From Rhodococcus qingshengii JCM 15477 (lineage in GTDB: Bacteria > Actinomycetota > Actinomycetes > Mycobacteriales > Mycobacteriaceae), in assembly GCF_023221595.1 (NCBI RefSeq), contig NZ_CP096566.1, positions 1 to 64,000 on the forward strand: DNA of 64,000 bases, given 5' to 3'. The first letter of the stretch is position 1, and the number at the start of each line of letters is the position of its first letter. The position numbers and the translations under genes are program-made. Under the pieces are notes generated by a model, which was given only the letters and a program-made list of their open reading frames with translations, searched no databases and had not been told where the DNA came from. This document shows, piece by piece, positions 53,375 through 61,485 of the stretch.

Positions 53375-53941
53375 TCACTCCACCTTCCCTTCGCCCAGAT
53401 TCTCCCCGGAATTCGAATCGACGTCCACCTCTGAAGCTTGTTTGAGTAAATCCTCAAGGATTCCACTAGGCAGAGCCAAAGGACCTGCCGTTACATTCCG
53501 GACTAGCTCGGCAGCACCGACTGGTCTGTACTTCTCCTCGACCTTTAGGAGAATCGTCAAACTGTCGTAGCCCAAAGGACGGTTGTCCTTTGCCGTGCCG
53601 GTAGCCAAGTTCAGCGCCCAAAGCGCCTGTTCCCACCACTTTTCCTGCTGAGTGGTCACGAAATCTTGGTACCGTTCGGCCCGCGCGATACGCCTTGCGT
53701 TCCTGCCAGCCGCAGACACCCCGATGAAAGCGATTCCCGCAGCCGCCACGGCCATGAGACCACCGAATCCTGGACTAACCGCAAACTTGCCCAGGCCGGC
53801 CAGGAACGCCTCGTGCCCCCACTTCCTGTACGCCGCCAGGCCGAACCGCCAGATCACCACAAGCACGACGAGCGCGAGGAGAGTGGTGATCCAAAAACTC
53901 CACTTTTTGAGCAGGCAGGGCTCGACAGTTTCCACATTCAC
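53375..53941 (-). CDS. two-pass membrane protein
   Basis: The 188-residue protein has two membrane segments at about 15-35 and 55-80, then a cytoplasmic helical domain with a tryptophan-rich stretch (TTQQEKWWEQALWALNLATG) and an acidic end. I do not recognise the family. It is translationally close to the lysine-rich protein gene downstream. An accessory membrane sensor is one reading of the layout, but there is no direct evidence. Confidence 0.6.
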   Translation of the reverse strand: MNVETVEPCLLKKWSFWITTLLALVVLVVIWRFGLAAYRKWGHEAFLAGLGKFAVSPGFGGLMAVAAAGIAFIGVSAAGRNARRIARAERYQDFVTTQQEKWWEQALWALNLATGTAKDNRPLGYDSLTILLKVEEKYRPVGAAELVRNVTAGPLALPSGILEDLLKQASEVDVDSNSGENLGEGKVE

Positions 53942-54116
53942 AGCTGTGATTGTGCCGGGTACTTCGGCGAACTCGGCTTTCGAACTGGCCGTGTTGCCGG
54001 GATCAACTACCGAGAGCCGCGAAACGTGCTCCGGTACGCGAGGCTAGTACCTCGCGCTTGGGTCCGCTCGAAGCCCAGCGCCCATCAATCCTTGGGAATG
54101 AGACGGTCGTCCTTGT

Positions 54117-54341
54117 CTAATGCCCCCTGGCGAGTGGCGGATTGTTAGTGCCCGGCGGGTTGGGAGGAACCCCGGTGTTGGCATGGAGGGTGTCACCGTC
54201 GTAGGAGCCAGTACCTTTAGTCATTGACTGCCTCTTCTTACGCGGATGCCCTACGTGGTAGTGAGGCTGCGTGCTGTGATCCGGGTACGCATACCCGCAC
54301 TCATAAACTGGCGCGCTGCCTTTTTTAAAGAATCCGAACAT
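54117..54341 (-). CDS. small hypothetical protein
   Basis: The 74-residue frame (MFGFFKKGSAPVYECGYAYPDHSTQPHYHVGHPRKKRQ...) is rich in tyrosine, histidine, glycine and proline. The composition differs from the shadow frames, and a GAGGAGACC stretch lies upstream of the ATG. No function is known. Confidence 0.45.
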   Translation of the reverse strand: MFGFFKKGSAPVYECGYAYPDHSTQPHYHVGHPRKKRQSMTKGTGSYDGDTLHANTGVPPNPPGTNNPPLARGH

Positions 54342-54453
54342 GACGGGTCTCCTCGGGTTTGTGAGGCCTCATCTTAGACGCGGCGCTATTGCCAGCTCCT
54401 GACCTCATCTATCTCATTGGGTAGCGTGCGGGTGTGGCCCTGGGAGAGATATT

Positions 54454-54756
54454 TTGAAGGCGCAACGCCGCTCGGCGGCCGTGACTGTACTGGTCTTCGC
54501 TGGATTCGGATTAGTATGCGGACTCGTAAGCGCCGCCGTGTTGTGGTGGTACGCCTCCCAACCCTTCACGATCTACACAGCCAGCTACCAGCCGCACGAC
54601 CTCCAATCGTTCCATGTCGAGACGGTCCCGATTCGCCGATTCATAATTGGACTGATCATCGGTGCACCCCTATTGGGGGCAGCGGTCGGGGCACTCGCTT
54701 CCATCGCTGGGTGGAATCTCGCACGACGCGACCGCACGACTGGAATGTTCACCTGA
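54454..54756 (+). CDS. small two-pass membrane protein
   Basis: The 100-residue protein starts with a TTG (GGGAGAG upstream). Membrane segments lie at about 9-31 (VTVLVFAGFGLVCGLVSAAVLWW) and 62-87. No family is recognised. It diverges from the 74-residue gene. Confidence 0.5.
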   Translation: MKAQRRSAAVTVLVFAGFGLVCGLVSAAVLWWYASQPFTIYTASYQPHDLQSFHVETVPIRRFIIGLIIGAPLLGAAVGALASIAGWNLARRDRTTGMFT

Positions 54757-55274
54757 ACGCCGACCGGAGGTCAGGGCTGATTCTCTCAGCGCAATATGCA
54801 CTGCCGCAACATATTTGGATCTCCCATTCGTCCAATGCGGCCTATGCGTCAGAACACTTTGGTCGTTCCTCGCAGACTAGGTGTACACGCCCGATCAGAC
54901 ACAAGGATCTACTGGCTCTGTTTGAGCGATCAATCCTTCAGAACGATCAAACATGTTTGTCTTGCGTGAGGTGGGTCGGGTGAGACAGTGCATGAACGGT
55001 GTGTCCATCAATCGATCGTTTCTCGGACACGCAACGGCGACGACGATCAGACAAAGCGACCAGCCGGGGGAGTGTTGCAAAAACCCGTCCCACTGCTTTT
55101 GTCCCAAATCCTCGCTTGTCGGTGAGTTCTGCAACACTGTGCCCTTACGAGCGACTTTTTGGTCTACGCAGTAACTCTCGGAGTTATTTGGCACGTTTTC
55201 CCCGAAGTATTTGACACGGAGAATGCGGCGAGGCCTGTCGAGCGTTGAAGTGACGGACTGAATTCCGGCTGGTT
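54757..55274. other. non-coding gap upstream of the resolvase end
   Basis: No gene is supported in 518 bp. A 9-bp inverted repeat, AGTGTTGCA (55071-55079) and TGCAACACT (55130-55138), lies near the resolvase's 3' end and could be a recombination remnant or a terminator. Confidence 0.35.
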
Positions 55275-55868
55275 TCAGAGTGAGAGCATTCCGGCTTCCC
55301 TTTCGGTACGCGCCAGCTCGATGTTGGCGTACAGTGCCGATCGCTTCAAACCCGTGTTCCTGCATAATGTTTCGATCTTGAACTGCCCGGTCTCGTACGT
55401 CTGTAACAGGTACGCGCGCTCTTCCGGTGTTAGCTTGTGTTGACGGCCCTTCATCTTGCCGGCCGCCGCAGCCGCCGCAACAGCATCCCTGGTCCGACTT
55501 CGGATCAGATCGGACTCGAATTCGGCCATCAACCCGAGGACACCGATGAACATCTTGCCCATCGGATCGGTCGGGTCGTAAATCTTCCCGTCGATCGACA
55601 ACGCCACACCTTTGGCAGCGAGTCGCTTCACCGTCTCGTGAAGATCCCCCGCTGACCGAGAGAGCCTGTCGAGTTTCGTCACACAGAACACGTCACCTTC
55701 GCGGGCAGCGTTGATCGCATTGTCGAGCCCGGGACGCCGAGTCTGCCGGCCACTGATTCCGTGATCGACATACACCCGGTCGCGATCGACACCCTCCTTG
55801 GCAAGAAGCTCGACCTGAATCGACGAATCCTGAGCCGCCGTACTCACACGCGCGTAGCCGATCTTCAT
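55275..55868 (-). CDS. serine resolvase/invertase (Tn3 resolvase type)
   Basis: The 197-residue protein has the N-terminal catalytic domain MKIGYARVSTAAQDSS with the active-site serine at residue 9, the DRLSRS motif near 66-71 and the E helix MAEFESDLIRSRTRDA. A C-terminal HTH follows (LTPEERAYLLQTYETGQFKIETLCRNTGLKRSALYANI, about 143-183). It would resolve multimers or cointegrates at a res site. Repeated motifs directly upstream look like that site. No Tn3 transposase is seen nearby. Confidence 0.88.
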   Translation of the reverse strand: MKIGYARVSTAAQDSSIQVELLAKEGVDRDRVYVDHGISGRQTRRPGLDNAINAAREGDVFCVTKLDRLSRSAGDLHETVKRLAAKGVALSIDGKIYDPTDPMGKMFIGVLGLMAEFESDLIRSRTRDAVAAAAAAGKMKGRQHKLTPEERAYLLQTYETGQFKIETLCRNTGLKRSALYANIELARTEREAGMLSL

Positions 55869-55899
55869 TGCACTCCCGATTTTCGCCGTTCAGACGTCC

Positions 55900-56027
55900 C
55901 GGACACAATCTGTCCGTTAGAAACTATGCCATACCGGACGAATCCAACGGACACATATACCGGACGAAATCGCGAGAATTTCCCCACGTCAATTTCACGC
56001 AGAAGCGCGTTTGTGATCGTCCGGTAT
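55900..56027. other. putative res site of the serine resolvase
   Basis: Upstream of the resolvase, CGGACA/TGTCCG (55900-55905, 55911-55916) forms an inverted repeat. The 12-mer ATACCGGACGAA occurs at 55931-55942 and 55957-55968 as a direct repeat 26 bp apart. The inverse CGTCCGGTAT lies at 56018-56027. AACGGACA (55946-55953) mirrors TGTCCGTT (55911-55918). Resolvase res sites consist of such degenerate inverted subsites in tandem. Confidence 0.65.
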
Positions 56028-56180
56028 GACGATGGTCAAAACGCACACCGAAACCGGCAGGAGGGCTCTGAGTGCGTTTGCCTTGAACCGGTAAGCCTCC
56101 GCGATTGGCGAGTGAGGTCAGTACAGGAACAGTTGATGAGGAGTAAATCGTTCGCAGGCTGAACCGTACGCTGCTTATTC

Positions 56181-56339
56181 ATGCACCTTTGCTATGTCGA
56201 AGATTCGGGCAACTCTGGGGAGGGCTTACTTACACTGAATGGTCTAACCGTCCTGCCACTTGCTTCAGGGGCCCCGGGTTTAGTTGTCCTCGAGCGGAAT
56301 ACACGTTCGGCGCCCGCGATTGTCGGCATCGGCCGCTAG
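56181..56339 (+). pseudogene. DUF3800 N-terminal remnant
   Basis: The 52-codon frame begins MHLCYVEDSGNSGEGLLTLNGLTVLPL, which fits the start of DUF3800 proteins (an RNase H-like fold with the DESG motif, here EDSG). It then degrades and stops after about 50 residues instead of over 200. It is probably a truncated fragment left by recombination near the resolvase. The identification rests on the first 27 residues. Confidence 0.5.
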
Positions 56340-56390
56340 ATTTGGGCGTGGTCCGGCACCGTGCAGGACCACATCCCTGTGAGGTGGTTG

Positions 56391-56876
56391 ATGGAACCCG
56401 TAACCCTAGTAGTCGCGGCGATCGCACTCGGTGCGTCGGACGGCGCACGTGAGACCACGAAACAGGCAATCGGCGACGCGTACACGGCCGTGAAGGGCTG
56501 GATTACGAACCGGTACAGCTCCGTGACCGCGGAGGTCGAGGGGCTGGAGCAGGAGCCAGAGGAAGAACTCCGCCGCGCACTCCTTGCGAAGAAACTGGAT
56601 CAGGCGGGTGCTGGCGACGACGTCGATCTTCTGGGTCTCGCGCAAGCTCTCCTGGCAGCCGTCGAGGAGCAGGCTCCCGAGTTGCCTGCCACCATCGGCG
56701 TAGTGATTCGCCGCGCATCGGTTGGAGGCGACATCGAGGTCAAAGATGTGGCCGTCGACGGCGGGAGTGGTGTTGTCGCCGAGGACATCGCAGCTGCTGG
56801 CGATCTGCGGATCGGCCGAGTCGCAGCGCGTGCCCTTCAGGAGTCGCCCCACCCTACCTGGGCGCGGGAGCAATAG
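56391..56876 (+). CDS. unknown protein, probably the first half of a frameshifted gene
   Basis: The 161-residue frame starts MEPVTLVVAAIALGASDGARETTKQAIGDAYTAVKGWI, a helical N-terminus common in actinobacterial proteins of unknown function. It ends with a beta-like repeat segment (ASVGGDIEVKDVAVDGGSGVVAEDIAAAGDLRIGRV). After this the frame turns into atypical sequence and stops at 56876. The alternative frame is open across the stop and continues into the downstream gene, so a deletion of one base near 56830-56860 is likely. The start has GTGAGG upstream. Confidence 0.55.
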   Translation: MEPVTLVVAAIALGASDGARETTKQAIGDAYTAVKGWITNRYSSVTAEVEGLEQEPEEELRRALLAKKLDQAGAGDDVDLLGLAQALLAAVEEQAPELPATIGVVIRRASVGGDIEVKDVAVDGGSGVVAEDIAAAGDLRIGRVAARALQESPHPTWAREQ

Positions 56877-57025
56877 ACGGTTGGTCTGCTTCCGCGCACA
56901 ACTTCACCTCGACCCAGCGCAACGTCATCGCTGGCCGGGATAACAACACGTACTATTCGGTCGGCGCGACGGAGACGGGTAACAGCGGCGACCGCATCCG
57001 CGCAGTAACGGCGTCAGTCAAGCCG

Positions 57026-57541
57026 GTGCCTATCGGTCAGGGTCTATGGACCGTCGCTGTAAACAACGCGAGTTCGGGTCCGATTACGGACCTCGAAGTC
57101 GATGTGTATGCCGTTGATGGGGACGGCAACGGACTGGAGGGTGCGTGTCACCCGGCGAAGGGGAAGATCTCAGTGCAGGGGCTCTCCCGCGAGATGCTGT
57201 CGGGCGTGATGAGCGGAACACTTGATGCCATCGGCTCCCGCGCTAACTCGATGTACCCGCCGGGGATTTTCGGTGTGCCGACGAACCTCGGTTCCTATGG
57301 TGGGATGTTCTCGGATCACATCATGAGTGTCCCCGGCCTCTCCGCGCTTCTTCAGAACGCGCAACAGCAGATGGTCGACAAATACCCGCAGGTGATCTCG
57401 CGAGACCAGTCAGCTGAGGTGTTGTACAGCGCCCCCGGAGCGGCCGAATTACGGGTCGATCTCCAGTTCGCCGACGACATGGGCAACCTATGGCGTCGAC
57501 GGCACGGCCAGCAACCTGAACCGGTGATGGAGGGCGAATAG
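57026..57541 (+). CDS. unknown protein, probably the second half of a frameshifted gene
   Basis: The frame from the GTG at 57026 encodes 171 residues, but it is open without any start codon back to at least 56840 (reading GAIDGWSASAHNFTSTQRNV, then IAGRDNNTYYSVGATETG). This implies that the real gene begins further upstream in the other frame, probably at 56391. The C-terminal part has a beta-sandwich look (GLWTVAVNNASSGPITDLEVDVYAVDGDG) and ends with an acidic tail. The NVIAGRDNNTYYSVG stretch recalls GRD-type motifs in actinobacterial signalling proteins; that link is tentative. Confidence 0.5.
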   Translation: MPIGQGLWTVAVNNASSGPITDLEVDVYAVDGDGNGLEGACHPAKGKISVQGLSREMLSGVMSGTLDAIGSRANSMYPPGIFGVPTNLGSYGGMFSDHIMSVPGLSALLQNAQQQMVDKYPQVISRDQSAEVLYSAPGAAELRVDLQFADDMGNLWRRRHGQQPEPVMEGE

Positions 57542-57624
57542 GCCGGAGTCTCCCGAATCCGGCCGACACCCCGCGTTCCCTCGGAAGGTTGGGGGTTATC
57601 CGCTGCGCCGGAAGCGAACACGCA

Positions 57625-57666
57625 AGCGTGAACCCCCGACTGCGGCCGCTGTCGGGGGCTTACGCT
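57625..57666. terminator. hairpin terminator after the frameshifted gene
   Basis: AGCGTGAACCCCCGAC (57625-57640) pairs with GTCGGGGGCTTACGCT (57651-57666), with two mismatched positions and a 10-nt loop. It lies between convergent genes. Confidence 0.8.
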
Positions 57667-58027
57667 CTACTTGCCCGGGTGCCGACGACTCCGGAAGTAG
57701 TTGTCGGGCGCCTGGAGCCAGGGAAAGAACTCGATGAGATACGGGCCGAGACCTCTCGTGTTTGGTGACGACATCGCTTCTGTCGCTAACCGATCAACGG
57801 TATATGTAGAAACCGCCATCGCACATCCGCTGGCTACAAAGAGAGGTTCGCCGTTCTTGTTTCCCAGCCTCACCGTGCCCGGGGCGGCACGCCACGCCCG
57901 CCCGGTGGGGGCCGAGGGCTCTTTCGTAGTCCCGTCAAGTCCGATAACCGTCCCTTATGTCAGTTCAAAGACTGCATATTTTCTCGTCGGGCGGTATCCG
58001 ACCCGACGTCCTCAGGATAGCGGCGTG
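57667..58027. other. non-coding gap downstream of CBASS
   Basis: Apart from a 68-codon minus-strand frame (57667-57873) with no ribosome site and no recognisable domain, I see nothing in this stretch. Confidence 0.35.
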
Positions 58028-58681
58028 TCACGACCGGTCATTGTCGGAGCGTAGTTCTGCCATATGTGCAGCGGCATCCTGGTACGACGTGTACCCCTTG
58101 GATCTGTCCACCAGACGAATATCCATCTCTCCTTGGGTATAGCGATCAGTGAAGTAGATGCCGTGAATCGATTGGGGGACTAGGCGGGCCGTGTTGAACG
58201 AACACGATCCCAGGTGTGGGTAGCTGCGGCCCCGGTGCTCAGGGCGGGGATCATTCTGGTAGAGGAAGTTGAGTCTTTCCACATCATCTCCGGGTATTCG
58301 GTCCCAGAAGAACGACTTACTGTCGCTTCCACTTTCGACGGTCATCTGACGGACATGGAGGGACCAGTACGACTGGTTGATCACGATGTACGCAGGGATA
58401 GGCCCACGATTCCCTCCTTCCGGGATAACACTCTTTGCCGTCGGAGTCAGCGTCACTTCCCACAAGCCGTCGATTCGGGGTCTGTGGGTCAGTCTGTTCA
58501 GCAGTGGAAGGCGCCATCCCCAGAGATCCCATACGAGCAGAACTATCGAGGCGGCCGCGGGGAGCCATCCGATAACGAGTTTGGTGGTGCTGTCGAGACT
58601 GATCCCGGATAGCGCGAGGATGGCGGTGTAGACGAGGCCAACAGTGAGTACGACGATTCGCACCAAGGTAGTCGGACGCAC
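58028..58681 (-). CDS. Cap15-like CBASS effector (two-TM, beta-barrel)
   Basis: The 217-residue protein has two N-terminal membrane segments (about residues 5-25 and 33-52). A beta-rich domain follows with the signature of the SMODS-associated 2TM/beta family: GLWEVTL near 72-78, YIVINQSYWSLHVRQM, LNFLYQNDPRPEHRG and IHGIYFTDRYTQGEMDI. Cap15 effectors bind a cyclic dinucleotide in the barrel and disrupt the inner membrane. It starts with a GTG 7 nt after the CD-NTase stop, so the two form one operon. Length agrees with the family. Confidence 0.85.
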   Translation of the reverse strand: MRPTTLVRIVVLTVGLVYTAILALSGISLDSTTKLVIGWLPAAASIVLLVWDLWGWRLPLLNRLTHRPRIDGLWEVTLTPTAKSVIPEGGNRGPIPAYIVINQSYWSLHVRQMTVESGSDSKSFFWDRIPGDDVERLNFLYQNDPRPEHRGRSYPHLGSCSFNTARLVPQSIHGIYFTDRYTQGEMDIRLVDRSKGYTSYQDAAAHMAELRSDNDRS

Positions 58682-58688
58682 GTTGGGG

Positions 58689-59603
58689 TCAGCTTCCGTA
58701 TCCGAGATGGCCCCATGTCGCCAGGACTAGGTCTTTTCCATCCTGGACCGACCATTTCTTGTCACTCGTGAAAAGCCACTTCATCCAATTAGGTTCGACC
58801 ATTTTGCGCTCACTCTCCTCTGATTCGAGGAGACTCCACAAGCTGACCAGCGTGGCGCGGAAACCCTCGTCGAGGTCACCAGTGGTGAGAGTCGAGGCAG
58901 GCACGTTGTAGACCAGGCACTCCATGAAGTACGAAGGCAGCTCGTCGATGGTGCCCGCTGTCGCGAGGAAGTTCTCAGCGTTCTTCAGTGCGCGAACGTA
59001 GTTCTTGTACCGGTGGTTGGTCTCGGTGTTGAGGCTGCGTCCGTTATCCAGTTGCTGTTGCGGCCAATTCACGATCTTGCTTCCGCCATCGGTTGGGAAG
59101 ACGCAACTTCCTTCCTTCGAGATAGTCCGGTCGGAGTTGTCGTAGCGTCGGTAGTCGAAGCTCGGCACGACGTCGGCGCTCGGGCGGCTACCTTCCACGG
59201 CGCTGATGTTGATGGCAACTCTTCCGCTGGTGTCGACGGAGTCTGATCCGAAGGCTACGACGAGCGCATCAACTACTGCCTTACGCCAGCTTTCAGGAGT
59301 CCACGACCCTTGGTAAGGCGGTGGCGGTGGTGCTGCGCCGGTGACGCCCGCCTTGTATCCGTAGTAGAGGCAGTCCCGAAGCTCGATCACAACGTCGACG
59401 TCACTGTCACGGCGGACATTGGTGTTGTTGGGGTAACTGCCCTTTGTATAGATGAGGACGTTGGTGCCGTCGAAGGCATTACAGGTGGTAATCGCTTTGC
59501 GGACCATGTCCTCCGCTCGCTCTTGCTGCACCTGTTCGTTCTCGCTCGATGGCTTGATCCACCTGCTGAGAAGCTCTGTACGAGCTGAAGCTGACATTCC
59601 CAC
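58689..59603 (-). CDS. CD-NTase (second CBASS signal synthase)
   Basis: The 304-residue protein carries the CD-NTase core: KGSYPNNTNVRRDSDVDVVIEL, with GS near 55-56 and the acidic DSDVD at about 66-70, then SADVVPSFDYRRY near 138-150 as the third acidic region. It pairs with the downstream Cap15-like effector to form a minimal two-gene CBASS. The start chosen is a GTG at 59603 with GGGAG 7 nt upstream; an ATG at 59597 is also possible. It is clearly different in sequence from the CD-NTase at 1781-2608, so the two operons were acquired separately. Confidence 0.85.
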   Translation of the reverse strand: MGMSASARTELLSRWIKPSSENEQVQQERAEDMVRKAITTCNAFDGTNVLIYTKGSYPNNTNVRRDSDVDVVIELRDCLYYGYKAGVTGAAPPPPPYQGSWTPESWRKAVVDALVVAFGSDSVDTSGRVAINISAVEGSRPSADVVPSFDYRRYDNSDRTISKEGSCVFPTDGGSKIVNWPQQQLDNGRSLNTETNHRYKNYVRALKNAENFLATAGTIDELPSYFMECLVYNVPASTLTTGDLDEGFRATLVSLWSLLESEESERKMVEPNWMKWLFTSDKKWSVQDGKDLVLATWGHLGYGS

Positions 59604-59718
59604 CGCGTGACTCCCGTCGTCAGGTGAGGACAATATCGGTTACCACCGACATCACTTTCATAAGAATGTTCGTACGGCTAGGTAGTTATCGACCCTTCTT
59701 CCATCAGTGGTCCTAACT

Positions 59719-60080
59719 GGACCGACGTGTTAACGGCAAGGTAATCGGTGATCAGGTAACCATGGATGGCATCTTCGTCTACGGCCTACTGCACGATCCG
59801 GCGTACTGCGAGGATTGTGCACCTGACTTGAAGAAAATTCTCCCGCACATCCCCACGCCGGAGACCCGAGAGCGTCGATCTGTATCCCCTTGACGTACAA
59901 CTTAGTCGGGTTCCTCGGCAGAGGCTGAGAGACGTCCGAATATCGAAAGATGAAGTGGGGCAAGAAGAAAGCGACCCCGAGACCGGCAAGAATGCCGACG
60001 ACCGCACCGCCACCATCGGCTACAACGCGAAAGTCCATAACCGGCTTCATTGCGACCGTGATTTTACGGGTGACCTATCG
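59719..60080 (+). pseudogene. decayed C-terminal remnant of a type ISP restriction-modification enzyme
   Basis: Frame 1 (59719-59892) reads MDGIFVYGLLHDPAYCEDC, then APDLKKILPHIPTPE. That is the YxYGxLHxPxY...ADLKKxLPRIP block near the end of type ISP enzymes. After a frame change the next reading frame (from about 59877) reads DLYPLDVQL ... LRDVRISKDE ... DDRTATIGYNAKV, which recalls the following PYPL, M-R-F and D-TTI-YN elements. There is a stop just upstream and no full gene. Only the tail remains, between the CBASS and BREX operons. The assignment is from memory of the family motif. Confidence 0.55.
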
Positions 60081-60232
60081 CACGCAGGCGCTGGGAGCAT
60101 CGCGCCAGCGAAGTCGACAACTGGACGCGCAGCGGAGGAAAATCTCAGCCTGCGGGCCGACCTCCAGGATTGTCGCAGGCTCCCGATAGTCTGTGTGCTG
60201 TTCTGAAGACAGGAAGGGAGGCCTTGCACCAC
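60081..60232 (+). promoter_or_regulatory. upstream region of the BREX operon
   Basis: The gap between the restriction-enzyme remnant and brxA holds a purine-rich AGGAAGGGAGG at 60211-60221, the likely ribosome site of brxA. No promoter or operator can be named. Confidence 0.4.
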
Positions 60233-60865
60233 GTGACTGACGAAGCGCAATCGCGCTATGCATTGTCGTTCACCAGTGGTGGCCTCCTCGCCCGCGAGGG
60301 TGTGTCCGTCGCAGCGATATACCTTGAGTCTCGCGACTGGCAGGCGACCCGTGTCCGAGTTGTCGACGGCAACTTGTTGCAGGCTCGCACTACCTCATCG
60401 CTCGACAGGGTCTCCCGCGAGACCGTTCAGCGGCTCGCTGCGCTCGGCGATGATGAGATCGAACTGCTTGTCGAGGGCAGTCCGTCGGAGCAGCATCACC
60501 TGATGTGGGCCGCGGCTTGCCGCCGCTACGCGCTGATCGGCGACTTTGCCGAAGAGGTGCTGCGCGAGCGATTCCTCCTGATGCGGCCGACGCTCGACAT
60601 CGAGGACTTTGACCGGTTCATCACCGGTAAGAGCCTGTGGCACCCCGAGCTCGACGGTCTGAAGTCGTCGACGCGACAGAAGCTTCGGCAGACGTTGTTT
60701 CGGATGCTCCGCGAGGCAGGTCTGTACACCGACGCCAGCCACATCATCCCCGCCGTGATCTCCGGGCGCGTCATCGACGTCCTGGACCGCCGCACGCCCA
60801 GCGACCTCCGATTCTTCCCGATGGTCACACCATTCACATCCTCAGGCAACCAGGTGCAGCGATGA
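60233..60865 (+). CDS. brxA: BrxA (DUF1819), BREX system protein
   Basis: The 210-residue protein fits DUF1819: it opens YALSFTSGGLLAREGVSVAAIYLE and includes RYALIGDFAEEVLRERFLL and DFDRFITGKSLWHPELDGLKSSTRQKLRQTLFRMLREAG. BrxA is a DNA-binding component of BREX phage-exclusion systems. Either the GTG at 60233 or a TTG at 60224 could start it. It overlaps brxB by 4 nt (ATGA). Order brxA-brxB-brxC is the standard beginning of type 1 BREX loci. Confidence 0.9.
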   Translation: MTDEAQSRYALSFTSGGLLAREGVSVAAIYLESRDWQATRVRVVDGNLLQARTTSSLDRVSRETVQRLAALGDDEIELLVEGSPSEQHHLMWAAACRRYALIGDFAEEVLRERFLLMRPTLDIEDFDRFITGKSLWHPELDGLKSSTRQKLRQTLFRMLREAGLYTDASHIIPAVISGRVIDVLDRRTPSDLRFFPMVTPFTSSGNQVQR

Positions 60866-61485
60866 GAACAACCCAGCGAAACCTCACTCACGAAGAGAAG
60901 CACGTATATGACGTGTTGCGTAGCGACCGGTTCTTGAGGATGGAGGGCCTCTCCAAGGAAGTTCCCTTCTTCATTTACCACTTTCCTCCTGCCTGGACCC
61001 TCGACGTCGACGGCATGCGCGACCGGGTCACCACGAAGCTCCAGAGCGATGACGGAATCAGTGTGGTCGAGATCAATCTGTACGACCTTGCCGTCGAACT
61101 CCTCAACGAACGGGGCGTCTGGGATCGCGTTCTCCAGGCGGAGCCGACGATGGACAAGGCCGACTTCCGCGACATGCTTCAGGGCATGCTCGATCCGCAC
61201 GATCACCTCGCCCCAGCGATTCGAGCTCGGCTCGGAACTGAGCCAGGAACTGAACCGAAAGCAACCGTGGTCTTCCTCACCGGCATCGGTGAGGTATTTC
61301 CGTTTATCCGTACACACACGGTGCTGGAGAACTTGCAGAGCGTGGTCGTGGGTCGCCCGATGTTGGCGTGGTTCCCGGGCACGTACGAGTTCACCCGGTC
61401 GACCGGGCACCAGCTCCGCGCATTGAACCTTGGTGCGAGCGACAGCTATTACCGGGCCAAGGACATCCTCGAGCAGGAGACATGA
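60862..61485 (+). CDS. brxB: BrxB (DUF1788), BREX system protein
   Basis: The 207-residue protein begins MRTTQRNLTHEEKHVYDVLRSDRFLRMEGLSKEVPFFIYHF and contains VVFLTGIGEVFPFIRTHTVLENLQSVVVGRPMLAWFPGTY, a typical DUF1788/BrxB sequence ending in YYRAKDI. BrxB is a small core factor of BREX. The ATG overlaps the brxA stop and its own stop overlaps the brxC start (ATGA), so the three are translationally coupled. Confidence 0.92.
   Translation: MRTTQRNLTHEEKHVYDVLRSDRFLRMEGLSKEVPFFIYHFPPAWTLDVDGMRDRVTTKLQSDDGISVVEINLYDLAVELLNERGVWDRVLQAEPTMDKADFRDMLQGMLDPHDHLAPAIRARLGTEPGTEPKATVVFLTGIGEVFPFIRTHTVLENLQSVVVGRPMLAWFPGTYEFTRSTGHQLRALNLGASDSYYRAKDILEQET

Noticed and set aside
57667..57873. 68-codon minus-strand frame
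   Set aside because: It has a GTG start without a ribosome site and no recognisable feature.
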